Source of the DNA: Clostridiales bacterium
GTDB lineage: Bacteria; Bacillota; Clostridia; Christensenellales; UBA1242
Assembly: GCA_015055535.1 (NCBI GenBank)
Contig: SVIA01000010.1
Span: forward strand, 1-48,305
Length of the DNA stretch: 48,305 nt
Direction: 5' to 3'
Shown here: in pieces, positions 23,131 to 32,782 of the stretch
Position numbering within the stretch: the first letter of the stretch is position 1
How the letters are laid out: each line of letters begins with the position of its first letter
Position numbers and translations under genes: made by a program
Notes under the pieces: model-generated
Databases searched by the model: none
Told to the model about the DNA's origin: nothing
What the model saw: the letters and a program-made list of their open reading frames with translations, nothing else

Positions 23131-26100
23131 GTGGAAAATAATAATCAAAATTTAGGAACTATTAATGCTATGGTAACAGATAGTAGTAGAATTATTGAAA
23201 GAGTTGCAGAAAATGCTGAGGGTGCTGCGGTAGAAGTTAAACCAATTAATGAAGAAACAAATGCTAATGCACAAACTGGTAAACGTGTAGTAGAAAGTGG
23301 TTATAGTTATATTCCGGCAGAATACTATTTTGCTAATAAAACAACAAAATACAAATATAGTATATTTTCAACGCTTGATATATTAAACAGAAATAGTGCT
23401 TTGTTTAAAGGAACTAAGTTTAGCGTAGCCACAATTATAAAAACTATTTATACTCCAGAAGAAATAGCTTCTTTAATAGAACAAACAGGTGTAACAAGTT
23501 TTGAAGGTTTAACAAAAAGAATAGAAAAAGCTTTAAATGGCAAAGAAAATGGTGTTGCAATAAATGCTGTAGCTAACAATGTTACAAAATTTGTAAAACA
23601 ATTAAAAGCTGGTAAAAATATTGATTATGTTGAACAAGGCACAAATAAATTTGCTAAAACTCAATTTAATCAATTTACTAATGGACCACAAGCATTAGTT
23701 GAACACTGTACAAATGTTAACGGAACGAATCAATATTATGCAAACTCTATTGTGGCTTACATAGGAGAATTAACTCCATTATTTACTAAATTTAAAACTG
23801 ATGCTGAAGCAGATGCTATTACTTCTAAAATAGAAAAAGCAGTTAAAGAAAAATATAATTATACTTTTAAAATTGGTCACAAAAATCAAAAAGCAAAATT
23901 ATCAAGAACAATTTCTATTCGAAATTCTGCCAGCAAAATGGATAATTGTATTAACATGCTTTACAGTTTATCTAAAACTTTAGTGGGTAGCAAAAAAGCA
24001 AAATTAAAAGCTGCAAAAGCTATTATTAATAATACAGAGCAAAATGAATTTTTATCTTCTAAACATAAATTTAATTTAAATGGACAAAATCAAAAAGTTT
24101 CAAAAATTTACAGTGCTCACCAAAGTACTATAGAAGATGTTGTAACAACTTTAACAACAATATTTTTAGCTCGTTTCTATTTTGATAGTAAATATTTTTC
24201 TCAAATTGAAAAAGATTTAACTGAGCAAGCTTGTTATAAAATGCAAGAATTACGTATTAATAAAAATCCTAATGAAGATTATTGGATTAACCAATTAATT
24301 CAAGAAAGATTGCAATTAAACGTTGCTCAAATTTGTGCTAGTGAAGGTATTACTAATGCAAATCAATTATTAGAAATTTATAATAATAACGGAACAGTAA
24401 TTGCTCATCCAGAAAGAATTCATTCTATTAATGATTTAGTTTTTTCTTTACAATATAATTTGTCTAATGAAAAAGCTAACAATAAACCTCTTGAAAATAT
24501 TGCGCAAAATAAAGTAAATGTGCAAGCAACTAAAAAATCAGATGTTAAAGTAAAACCTCATTATCCAAAAGAACCTAAGAAAAATGTATATTTAGATGCT
24601 ATTAGAAAAACTGATGAATATAAAAAATGGTTAGCTTATTATAAAGAAAAATTATCAGAAGTAAAATTAGATAAAAACGAAGATGTTTCTGCAAAATTGG
24701 CTAAAATTAAGGAAAATTCTGAAGATAATTTATCTAATATTGAAAAACTTGGTCAAAATGCAGCCATTTCTGATGAAGATAAGAAAGCATTGGTAGAAGT
24801 TGCTGCTATTAATGATGCTGTTAACGATAAATGTGATGAAAACATTAACGAAGAGTCTCAAGATGAAAAAAATGATGAAACTTCAAAACCAAATCCAGAT
24901 GTGGTTGTAGATGAAAATGGTAAAGAAGTTCCAGTTGTGGCTGCAGAAGAAGTTGATGGCGAAGATAATAGGCAAAAAATAATTTCTAAATCTAAAAATA
25001 ATGAAATTAAAATGGATGCTTATTCAACTTTATATCCAGTAGGAGAAGAAAATATATTTTCATTATATAGTAATGAACCTACAGCTGTAGATACTAAAAC
25101 TGAATATGCAGTTCGTAGCGATGTTGATTTAACAAAAGGGTTAGACTTTGTTACTGCTCGTAAATATAATGAACAAACTATTGAAGAACTTGAAGGAGAA
25201 GATATCCAACCTGATTCTAAAAATGAAGGAATAAAATTGGATAAAGATACAACTTATTTTCAAAAACCTAACGAAGGAGATGAAAATATTGATGCTCCAG
25301 AAATATCAGTAAAAGAAGAACCTGAAAAAGTTGAAGATGAGTTTGAACCATATCAATTAAACATGGAAGAAACATTGGGAATTCCTCCATTTGATCCTGG
25401 TCATCTTGTAACAGACGAAGAAATTCAACAAGAACAAAAAGACAATGTAGCAATAAGAGTAAAAGCTAAAGAAAATACTAAAGAAGAAAAAATTGCGGCT
25501 GCAAAACAAGCATATGAAGAAGAAAATTCTAGCAACAAAAGACTTCGTATGATGCAAGATTATGAATATAAATTAGATGAAAATTTTGAAGACAAGTCTT
25601 TTATTTCTAAAGATATGGTAGATGAATTATTAGATTTAAGAACAACAGCCGAGAGAATTGCTGCAGCTGAAGAAGCTTTTAAAGAAGAAAGTTCTAGGGT
25701 TAATAGAGAAGTTACAATGGAAGATATTGAAGCTGAATATTCAACACTATCTGAAAATTTTCGTATATCTATTGATGGTATTAATATTAATAATGAAGAA
25801 CCAAAAGTACCAGAAAAATTTATAATTACTAAAAAATTAAGCGAATATACAGATGAAGAAATAGCCCAAAAGCTAAAAAAATTCTATGAAAGATTAATTT
25901 ATGGTTCAAATAGTAAGGCTGGCATTCTTGCAACAGACTTAAGTTTTAGAGTTGTTGAACCTAAAAAGACTAAATCTGGCGATATTCCAAGTGATAATCA
26001 ACGTTTAAGTGATAAAGAATTATCTAAGGTTACTAAAATAAGAGATGAACAAGTTGAAAAAGTAATAGCTGATTTTGTTAATGCTACATTTCTTTATTAT

Positions 26101-26346
26101 TCAAATAACAAAAATAATTTACCTGAAAATACAACAATTGCAAAACTTTGTAATGAAATGATTAAAGAAATTACTGAAAATGAAAAAGCAAATCTTCGTG
26201 ATTTAAAAGGATTAATTGCAGTATATATCACAAAAATGACCAATAAAAAAATTAAAGATTTAAACATTGAATTATACACTGGTAAATCTACATTTAAAAA
26301 ATATGGCGATTTAATAAGCATTGAAGGCGAAGAAAGGGAGAATTAA
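23131..26346 (+). CDS. 1071-aa acidic cytoplasmic protein of unknown function
   Basis: It starts with GTG after AAGGTAGG. No signal peptide or transmembrane helix is seen. Residues 60-420 are basic and helical (many KxKK, NKF, and a cluster QKAKLSRTISIRNSASKMD). About 490-760 is long, acidic and low complexity (EEVDGED, EEPEKVEDEFEPY), probably disordered. A tandem motif follows: EEKIAAAKQAYEEENSS (about 785-801) and AERIAAAEEAFKEESSR (about 840-856). The C-terminal 200 residues are a mixed helical domain. Position beside the VirB4 fusion suggests a cytosolic substrate, adaptor or chaperone of that machine, but nothing shows it. Confidence 0.75.
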   Translation: MENNNQNLGTINAMVTDSSRIIERVAENAEGAAVEVKPINEETNANAQTGKRVVESGYSYIPAEYYFANKTTKYKYSIFSTLDILNRNSALFKGTKFSVATIIKTIYTPEEIASLIEQTGVTSFEGLTKRIEKALNGKENGVAINAVANNVTKFVKQLKAGKNIDYVEQGTNKFAKTQFNQFTNGPQALVEHCTNVNGTNQYYANSIVAYIGELTPLFTKFKTDAEADAITSKIEKAVKEKYNYTFKIGHKNQKAKLSRTISIRNSASKMDNCINMLYSLSKTLVGSKKAKLKAAKAIINNTEQNEFLSSKHKFNLNGQNQKVSKIYSAHQSTIEDVVTTLTTIFLARFYFDSKYFSQIEKDLTEQACYKMQELRINKNPNEDYWINQLIQERLQLNVAQICASEGITNANQLLEIYNNNGTVIAHPERIHSINDLVFSLQYNLSNEKANNKPLENIAQNKVNVQATKKSDVKVKPHYPKEPKKNVYLDAIRKTDEYKKWLAYYKEKLSEVKLDKNEDVSAKLAKIKENSEDNLSNIEKLGQNAAISDEDKKALVEVAAINDAVNDKCDENINEESQDEKNDETSKPNPDVVVDENGKEVPVVAAEEVDGEDNRQKIISKSKNNEIKMDAYSTLYPVGEENIFSLYSNEPTAVDTKTEYAVRSDVDLTKGLDFVTARKYNEQTIEELEGEDIQPDSKNEGIKLDKDTTYFQKPNEGDENIDAPEISVKEEPEKVEDEFEPYQLNMEETLGIPPFDPGHLVTDEEIQQEQKDNVAIRVKAKENTKEEKIAAAKQAYEEENSSNKRLRMMQDYEYKLDENFEDKSFISKDMVDELLDLRTTAERIAAAEEAFKEESSRVNREVTMEDIEAEYSTLSENFRISIDGININNEEPKVPEKFIITKKLSEYTDEEIAQKLKKFYERLIYGSNSKAGILATDLSFRVVEPKKTKSGDIPSDNQRLSDKELSKVTKIRDEQVEKVIADFVNATFLYYSNNKNNLPENTTIAKLCNEMIKEITENEKANLRDLKGLIAVYITKMTNKKIKDLNIELYTGKSTFKKYGDLISIEGEEREN

Positions 26347-26347
26347 T

Positions 26348-26626
26348 ATGTATAATCAAACTAGCGATAGAACCAAAATGGCTTATTATGTTATTTATTC
26401 AATTCTAAGAAGTGACGTAGAAGGACAAATAAAAACTATAGATGATTTAAGAGATTTTTTAAATTTAGGATTAGAACAATGTGATGCTATAGTTGAAAAT
26501 CAAAGCAAAATAGAACAAACAAAAAGTTGGTATAAAAAAGCTATAAGTTTAACTTATAGTCACTCAAAAACCGAATTAGAAAAAATATTAAAAAAGAAAG
26601 CTATAGAATATGGTTTTACAAATTAA
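26348..26626 (+). CDS. 92-aa helical protein, last gene of the VirB4 locus
   Basis: ATG 26348 follows GGGAG that lies inside the end of the 1071-aa gene; the frame is open nine codons further but without a ribosome site. Only 1 nt separates the two genes, so they are co-translated. The product is all-helical and charged (DRTKMAYYVIYSILRSDVEG ... ELEKILKKKAIEYGFTN), with no membrane segment and no known family. A strong terminator follows. Confidence 0.75.
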   Translation: MYNQTSDRTKMAYYVIYSILRSDVEGQIKTIDDLRDFLNLGLEQCDAIVENQSKIEQTKSWYKKAISLTYSHSKTELEKILKKKAIEYGFTN

Positions 26627-26627
26627 T

Positions 26628-26661
26628 AAAAAGGGAATTAATTTAAGTTAATTCCCTTTTT
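26628..26661. terminator. Bidirectional terminator between the VirB4 locus and the aldolase gene
   Basis: Fourteen-bp stem AAAAAGGGAATTAA/TTAATTCCCTTTTT with a 6-nt loop. It serves the plus-strand operon and the convergent minus-strand aldolase gene. Confidence 0.9.
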
Positions 26662-26665
26662 TATT

Positions 26666-27577
26666 TTAAACTTTTAATGAAAATAATTGTAATTTTTTAA
26701 TTACTTCGTATTCTGTTCTTTTCATAGCATTTTTTAAATATTCTCTTAAATTAAAAATACTTTCATTTTGTAATGTTTCTTTAATACCAGTTGTAAAAGC
26801 AATTCTTAAATCAGTATCTACATTAATTTTACAAATTCCATATTTAATTGATTGTTTTATAGAATTATCATCAACACCTTTAGCGCCATTTATTTTTCCG
26901 CCAAATTTTTCAAAATTTAAAATTAAATTTTCATTTAATGAACTTGCCCCATGTAATACTAATGGAAAAAAGTTAGTTGCTTTGTTAATTTGTTTAAGAA
27001 GTTCTATTTGAAGTTTGCTTTCACCTTTAAATTTATATGCTCCATGACTTGTCCCAATAGAAACAGCTAAACTATCTATGCCTGTTTTTTTAATAAAATT
27101 AACAGCATCTGTTGGAGAAGTCAAAATACTTTCCAAGCTTTTAGTGTTATCTTCAATTCCTTCTATTTTTCCAAGTTCAGCCTCTACACTTACATTAAAT
27201 TTTTTTGCATATTTTACTACCTTTTTAGTTAATTTAATATTATCTTCAAAATTAAAATGGCTTGCATCTATCATAACAGAAGTAAAACCAGCATCAATAC
27301 ATTTTTTACATATTTCATAACTTTTGCCGTGATCCAAATGAAGAGCAAATTTAACTTTTGTATTTTTTGTTTCGTTTTTAACAATTTCTATAATATTATC
27401 TATTCCCATAAATGCTATTGCACTTTCGCTAACAGCTAAAATACAACCAGTATTTTCTTTTTTACAAGCATTAACTATTGCTTTTAACTGTTCAAAATTT
27501 GTAAAATTAAAAGCGCCAACAGCTTGCTTTTTATTTTTAGCTTTTATTAATAATTCTTTTGCATTTACTAAACTCAT
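26666..27577 (-). CDS. fba: Class II fructose-bisphosphate aldolase
   Basis: A 303-aa zinc enzyme of glycolysis and gluconeogenesis that cleaves fructose-1,6-bisphosphate to DHAP and glyceraldehyde-3-phosphate. Metal and substrate motifs are ALHLDHGKSYE (zinc histidine), VMIDASHFNFEDNI, VEAELGKIEG, SIGTSHGAYKF and LVLHGASSL, with the C-terminal CKINVDTDLRIAF. ATG 27577 follows AAGGAG. It faces the VirB4 operon and shares its terminator. The DASHFNFEDN segment normally reads DGSHLPFEEN, a mild divergence. A tagatose-bisphosphate aldolase cannot be excluded from sequence alone. Confidence 0.93.
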   Translation of the reverse strand: MSLVNAKELLIKAKNKKQAVGAFNFTNFEQLKAIVNACKKENTGCILAVSESAIAFMGIDNIIEIVKNETKNTKVKFALHLDHGKSYEICKKCIDAGFTSVMIDASHFNFEDNIKLTKKVVKYAKKFNVSVEAELGKIEGIEDNTKSLESILTSPTDAVNFIKKTGIDSLAVSIGTSHGAYKFKGESKLQIELLKQINKATNFFPLVLHGASSLNENLILNFEKFGGKINGAKGVDDNSIKQSIKYGICKINVDTDLRIAFTTGIKETLQNESIFNLREYLKNAMKRTEYEVIKKLQLFSLKV

Positions 27578-27662
27578 AATTTTCTCCTTAAGTATATTAT
27601 ATTAATTTTTTACAAAAAAATAAAATGTATTTTAAATTGTTTTTAATTTTTTTAATTTGTTG

Positions 27663-27668
27663 TATAAT
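27663..27668 (+). promoter_or_regulatory. -10 element directing a leaderless mRNA
   Basis: TATAAT ends 6 nt before ATG 27675; no ribosome site is present. This is the same spacing as at 3724 and 11286. Confidence 0.55.
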
Positions 27669-27674
27669 ATTTCT

Positions 27675-28439
27675 ATGGAATTTATAAATGTTTTACTAAT
27701 TTCTACTAAATTAAATGTAGAAAAAAAAGTTGAATTGGTTTTAAATTTATTAGATAACAATAAATTAAATTATAAAATATTTTTATATACAAATAAACAA
27801 ATTAACAATATTAAAAATATTGAAGTAAATGTTTTAAATGAAAACAAAAATGAATTAATAAATTTAGGGCTAAGTAAGATTAAAGATAATGTTGTAATTA
27901 TTAATTTAGATTATAGTTTAAAGACCATTAAAAATAATTTAAATAATATTTTAGAAAATTTTGAAAGTTACGATATTATTAATTTTAAAGAAAAAGAAAG
28001 TAAAACTAAAAATTTTTTTACAAATATTTTATTTAGAATTTATAATTTTTTCTTAATGTTTTTTAATAAATCAAATGTTTTAAATATTTCTAAAGATTTT
28101 CAATATTTAAGTGGTAAAGTAACAAAAGTTATTTATAATTGTAATAAAAGTCCAAATTATATGAGATTGTTTGAAAATTTTAAAGGTTTAAATGTTAAAA
28201 CTATAGAATTTGAAAAAGAAAAAATAAAATATAAAACAAATTTATATTTTATTATGCTAGCAATAATTTTAGTTAGCTTGGTTATAATAAGCTTAGGGGT
28301 GTTTATTCCAGTATTAATAAATTTCAATGCTTCACCAAATATTTCTAAGGTAATTATTGTTGAAATAATTTGTGTTAGCATTTCTATAATTTTAACATTT
28401 GCAAGCTTAACATATAATAAATATTTAAATTCTATTTAG
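27675..28439 (+). CDS. Degenerate glycosyltransferase-like membrane protein, 254 aa
   Basis: The frame is open six codons further but ATG 27675 is the natural start, directly after a TATAAT. The order resembles GT2-type polyprenyl-phosphate sugar transferases: an alternating alpha/beta N-terminal half (VVIINLDYSLKTIKN in the place of the metal-binding Asp motif), an amphipathic segment (FTNILFRIYNFFLMFF) and two C-terminal transmembrane helices (about residues 192-216 and 225-246). The DxD-type catalytic residues expected of GT2 are not evident, so it may be inactive or a remote family. It is followed after 8 nt by the M29 aminopeptidase gene. Confidence 0.65.
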   Translation: MEFINVLLISTKLNVEKKVELVLNLLDNNKLNYKIFLYTNKQINNIKNIEVNVLNENKNELINLGLSKIKDNVVIINLDYSLKTIKNNLNNILENFESYDIINFKEKESKTKNFFTNILFRIYNFFLMFFNKSNVLNISKDFQYLSGKVTKVIYNCNKSPNYMRLFENFKGLNVKTIEFEKEKIKYKTNLYFIMLAIILVSLVIISLGVFIPVLINFNASPNISKVIIVEIICVSISIILTFASLTYNKYLNSI

Positions 28440-28447
28440 GAGAAATT

Positions 28448-29569
28448 ATGTATAGAAAAGATATTCAAATTTTAGCACATAATCTGGTCAATTATTCCAC
28501 GCATCTTCAAAAGGGAGAAAAAGTTTTAATTGAAGGCAATCATCTTTGTTTAGAATTAATTTTAGAAATTATAAAAGAAGTATATAAAGTAGGAGCTTAT
28601 CCTTTTGTTAATTATGGAGAAAGTAAAATTACAAAGGAATTATTAAGAGGAACTAATGAAGAGCATTGTAAACTACTAGCAAAATATATGCAACCTAAAA
28701 TGAGTGATATGGATGCCTATATAGGAATTGGTGCAACTGAGAATGCTTTTGATTTAAAAGACATAAATATAGAGAATAAAAGAATATATATAAAGAACTA
28801 TCAAAAACCAATTCATAGTGATATAAGAGTTCCGAAAACCAAATGGGTAATATTAAATTATCCAACTAATAGTTTTGCTCAAAGTGCTAATATGGGATTA
28901 GAAGAGTTTTCAGAGTTTTATTTTAAAGTTTGTAATTTAGATTATTCAAAAATGAATAAAGCGATGGATAATCTTAAAGCTTTAATGGAAAAAACTGATA
29001 AAGTTAGAATAACAGCAAAAGATACCGATTTAACATTTTCAATTAAAGGTATTCCAGCAATAAAATGTGCGGGAGAAATGAATATTCCAGACGGCGAAAT
29101 TTATACCGCTCCAGTTAAAGAAAGTGTTAATGGATATATTCATTACAATGCTCCATCGCTTCATAATGGAATTAAGTTTAACGATATAAAACTTTATTTT
29201 GAAAATGGAAAAATTGTGAAAATTGAGTCGTCTGAAAATCAAGCTGCACTTGAAAAAATATTTGATATAGATGAAGGGGCTAGATTTATAGGTGAATTTG
29301 CAATAGGCGTTAATCCTTATATTACAAAACCAATGTTAGATATTTTGTTTGATGAGAAAATTTCTGGATCAATTCATTTTACTCCAGGAGCGTGTTATGA
29401 AGATGCTTTTAATGGAAATGAAAGTGCGCTTCACTGGGACTTGGTTTTAATCCAAACAAAAGAGTACGGTGGTGGAGAAATCTATTTTGATGATAAATTA
29501 ATTAGAAAAGATGGTGTTTTTGTAGAACCAACACTACTATGTCTAAATCCAGAAAACTTACAGTCTTAG
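28448..29569 (+). CDS. M29-family aminopeptidase
   Basis: A 373-aa protein of normal M29 (AmpS/PepS/aminopeptidase T) length. The C-terminal metal-binding region is present: GEFAIGVNP (glutamate ligand), GSIHFTPGACYEDAFNG and ESALHWDLVL (histidine and aspartate ligands). The enzyme removes N-terminal residues from peptides using two metal ions in the cytoplasm. TTTAGGAGAAATT gives a ribosome site before ATG 28448. It lies 8 nt after the glycosyltransferase-like gene and is probably co-transcribed with it. The gene ends TAG inside a small CAGTC/GACTG hairpin without a T-run. Confidence 0.92.
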   Translation: MYRKDIQILAHNLVNYSTHLQKGEKVLIEGNHLCLELILEIIKEVYKVGAYPFVNYGESKITKELLRGTNEEHCKLLAKYMQPKMSDMDAYIGIGATENAFDLKDINIENKRIYIKNYQKPIHSDIRVPKTKWVILNYPTNSFAQSANMGLEEFSEFYFKVCNLDYSKMNKAMDNLKALMEKTDKVRITAKDTDLTFSIKGIPAIKCAGEMNIPDGEIYTAPVKESVNGYIHYNAPSLHNGIKFNDIKLYFENGKIVKIESSENQAALEKIFDIDEGARFIGEFAIGVNPYITKPMLDILFDEKISGSIHFTPGACYEDAFNGNESALHWDLVLIQTKEYGGGEIYFDDKLIRKDGVFVEPTLLCLNPENLQS

Positions 29570-29648
29570 ACTGATTATTAAAGCTTATCAAAGAAAAACT
29601 AAAATAAACTTAAGAATAAAATCAAAAATCAAAGACAAATAATGTTAA

Positions 29649-30704
<1,056 letters not shown>

Positions 30705-30724
30705 ATAATTATATTAAAAGAATA

Positions 30725-30755
30725 AAAAATAGCAGCAAATAATACTGCTATTTTT
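30725..30755. terminator. Bidirectional terminator between gap and ldh
   Basis: Eleven-bp perfect stem AAAAATAGCAG/CTGCTATTTTT with a 9-nt loop. T-runs follow on both strands. Confidence 0.85.
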
Positions 30756-30827
30756 AATATAAATAATTTTAATAATGCATTTGTTATAAATGTTATTATG
30801 CAATAAAGTGCATAAGGCACTAGGCAG

Positions 30828-31733
30828 CTAATTTAAAGTGTTTATAACCGTTTGAATTGCATTTACGCTTTCTTCAAATTTTATTTTATCGTCGTCACTT
30901 AAATTTAGTTTTAAAACTTTTTTAACACCGCTTTTGCCAAGTATTGTTGGCTCGCCAATGTAAATATCATAATCTTCATTGTAACTAGATACTGTTAAAA
31001 TTTTATTGCTATCATTTAAAATTGCGTTTGTAATTTTAGTTAAGCAAATTCCGATTCCGTAACAAGTACTACCTTTTTTGTTAATAATGTCGTAGGCAGA
31101 GTTTCTTACATCATAAGTAATTTTGCTCATATCATTTTTGGTTAAAAACTTGTTTGCTTTATCAAGTCCAATTAAAGTGTTAGACCAAGGTATAAATTCA
31201 CTATCACCATGTTCACCAATAACAAACCCATGAATACTTTTAGGGTTTATTTTTGTTTTTTCACTTATTAAATATCTAAGTCTTGCAGTGTCTAATATTG
31301 TACCACTACCAATAACTTTATTTTTAGGAAAACCACTTAATTTTTGTGTAATATATGTCATAACATCTAGTGGGTTAGTTGCAATTAAATAAATTCCGTT
31401 AAAGTTTGTTTTATTAATTTCACTTATTATACTTTTAAAAACTTGATAATTCTTTTTTACTAAATCAAGCCTTGTTTCGCCTTGTTCTTGATTTCTACCA
31501 GCACAAATACAAACAATATCTGCATTATTACAATCGTAGTAGTCGCCAGCTTTAATGTTCATTTTGTTGGGGGCAAAACTAACTGCGTGCATTAAATCTA
31601 ATGCTTCACCCTCTACTTTTTCTTTATTCAAATCAACAAGAACTAATTCACTAACTCTGGTTTTTTGATTAACCAAAGAGTAAGCATAACTCATGCCAAC
31701 ATTTCCACAACCAATTAAAACAACTTTTGCCAT
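30828..31733 (-). CDS. ldh: L-lactate dehydrogenase
   Basis: A 301-aa NAD-dependent dehydrogenase that reduces pyruvate to L-lactate. The nucleotide-binding G8-CGNV-G13 is present, and the specificity loop AGRNQEQGETRLDLV has Gln82 and Arg88, which mark lactate rather than malate dehydrogenase. The proton-relay motif is GEHGDSEF with His175. It is a little shorter than the usual 310-320 residues. AAGGAG precedes ATG. Its stop is TAG. It convergently shares the terminator with gap. Together with gap and aldolase it fits a fermentative, lactate-forming metabolism. Confidence 0.95.
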   Translation of the reverse strand: MAKVVLIGCGNVGMSYAYSLVNQKTRVSELVLVDLNKEKVEGEALDLMHAVSFAPNKMNIKAGDYYDCNNADIVCICAGRNQEQGETRLDLVKKNYQVFKSIISEINKTNFNGIYLIATNPLDVMTYITQKLSGFPKNKVIGSGTILDTARLRYLISEKTKINPKSIHGFVIGEHGDSEFIPWSNTLIGLDKANKFLTKNDMSKITYDVRNSAYDIINKKGSTCYGIGICLTKITNAILNDSNKILTVSSYNEDYDIYIGEPTILGKSGVKKVLKLNLSDDDKIKFEESVNAIQTVINTLN

Positions 31734-31879
31734 AAAATCTCCTTATAAAATTAGTTTATCAATTATTTAAAAAAAAATAAAGTAAATTTAATTCCTTTAT
31801 CTAAATTTAATAAATATTTTAAAATTTAACATAAAAATTCAAAAACGAAAGGCAATATTAAAAAATTTAATTATTTTAG

Positions 31880-31907
31880 TTGACAAAATTGCGGGGGGGG
31901 GTACAAT
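31880..31907 (+). promoter_or_regulatory. Promoter with G9 homopolymer in its spacer (likely phase-variable)
   Basis: TTGACA (31880-31885) and TACAAT (31902-31907) are 16 bp apart, and the spacer ends with nine consecutive G (31893-31901). The gain or loss of one G changes the spacing to 17 or 15 bp and should alter promoter strength. Confidence 0.85.
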
Positions 31908-31937
31908 TTAGTAGATAGAAAAATAAAGGAGAAAAAC

Positions 31938-32636
31938 ATGAAAAAATTATCAAAAATTTTAGTGGTTTTATCTTTAGTGTTTGTATTTTGTATGCCATTA
32001 GTAATGTCAGGTTGCTTATTTGGTGGCGGCGCTAAAATAGAAATTCATACTAATTTTAAAAATGAATATGTTGTTGGGGAAAATTTAGATGTATCTAATG
32101 GAAAACTTACTTATACTAACGAAAATGGTAAAAAGAATACAGTTGTAATAACTCAACAAATGGTATCTGGCTTTTCTTCGGAAACAGTGGGAAATTTCGA
32201 AATGGTTATTACTTATGAAGGGGAAACTTTAACTTATGCTTATGAGGTTTATCAACCTGTAGATTTAAGCGTTGGTGACTTATTTTATTGTAATCCATCA
32301 CCGTCAGCAGCTGTTATGGGATCTCCTAATCCAGAAAATTATTATGATTATGTAAAAGTGTTTGCTGATAACAAAATTTATGTTACGCATGCCTTAGAAG
32401 TTACTCCAACACAAGCTCCTGAATTTTTTGCTGATATAGATATCAGTTATGCTTTACAATTTACAAGATCTATTGAAAATAAAAAAGTTAAATATACTTA
32501 TAGTTATGTTACTGATAGTAGTTACATGAGTTATGAAATTGTTGTTGATAATGCAAATCAAGTTACGTTATCGGCTTCAGCAAATTATTTTTCTGAGCCA
32601 CTTGTTAGTGTTTGTACAAAAAATGTTATAGCTTAA
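31938..32636 (+). CDS. Lipoprotein, 232 aa, with Ig-like domain
   Basis: The N-terminal signal peptide ends in a lipobox (VMSGC, Cys26), so the protein is membrane-anchored and exposed. Residues about 35-105 have the pattern of a bacterial Ig-like beta-sandwich (FKNEYVVGENLDVSNGKLTY, GNFEMVITYEGETLTYAYEV). The rest is a beta-rich domain of about 110 residues. AAAGGAG precedes ATG. The promoter contains a G9 tract, so expression probably switches. No function can be assigned; the design is that of a variable surface antigen or adhesin-associated protein. Confidence 0.85.
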   Translation: MKKLSKILVVLSLVFVFCMPLVMSGCLFGGGAKIEIHTNFKNEYVVGENLDVSNGKLTYTNENGKKNTVVITQQMVSGFSSETVGNFEMVITYEGETLTYAYEVYQPVDLSVGDLFYCNPSPSAAVMGSPNPENYYDYVKVFADNKIYVTHALEVTPTQAPEFFADIDISYALQFTRSIENKKVKYTYSYVTDSSYMSYEIVVDNANQVTLSASANYFSEPLVSVCTKNVIA

Positions 32637-32639
32637 AAG

Positions 32640-32663
32640 AAATCCACTTAAAGTGGATTTTTT
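32640..32663 (+). terminator. Terminator of the lipoprotein gene
   Basis: AATCCACT/AGTGGATT stem followed by T7. Confidence 0.85.
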
Positions 32664-32724
32664 TATTATACATTTTATTTTTTGTGATAAATTTAATACA
32701 AAAAATAAAGATTAAAATTTAAAG

Positions 32725-32753
32725 TTTACAATTTAATTTTTTTATGATATACT
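32725..32753 (+). promoter_or_regulatory. Promoter of the ABC-F gene
   Basis: TTTACA (32725-32730) and TATACT (32748-32753), 17-bp spacer. Confidence 0.6.
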
Positions 32754-32782
32754 CTAATGAAAATAAATTTTTAGGAGTTAAA

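Noticed and set aside
18765-26661. Complete type IV secretion system
   Set aside because: Only a VirB4-type protein with a PrgI-like part is recognisable; no VirB6, VirB8, VirD4 or relaxase in the window.
29561-29580. Terminator after the aminopeptidase gene
   Set aside because: The CAGTC/GACTG hairpin at the stop codon has no T-run and only 5 bp.
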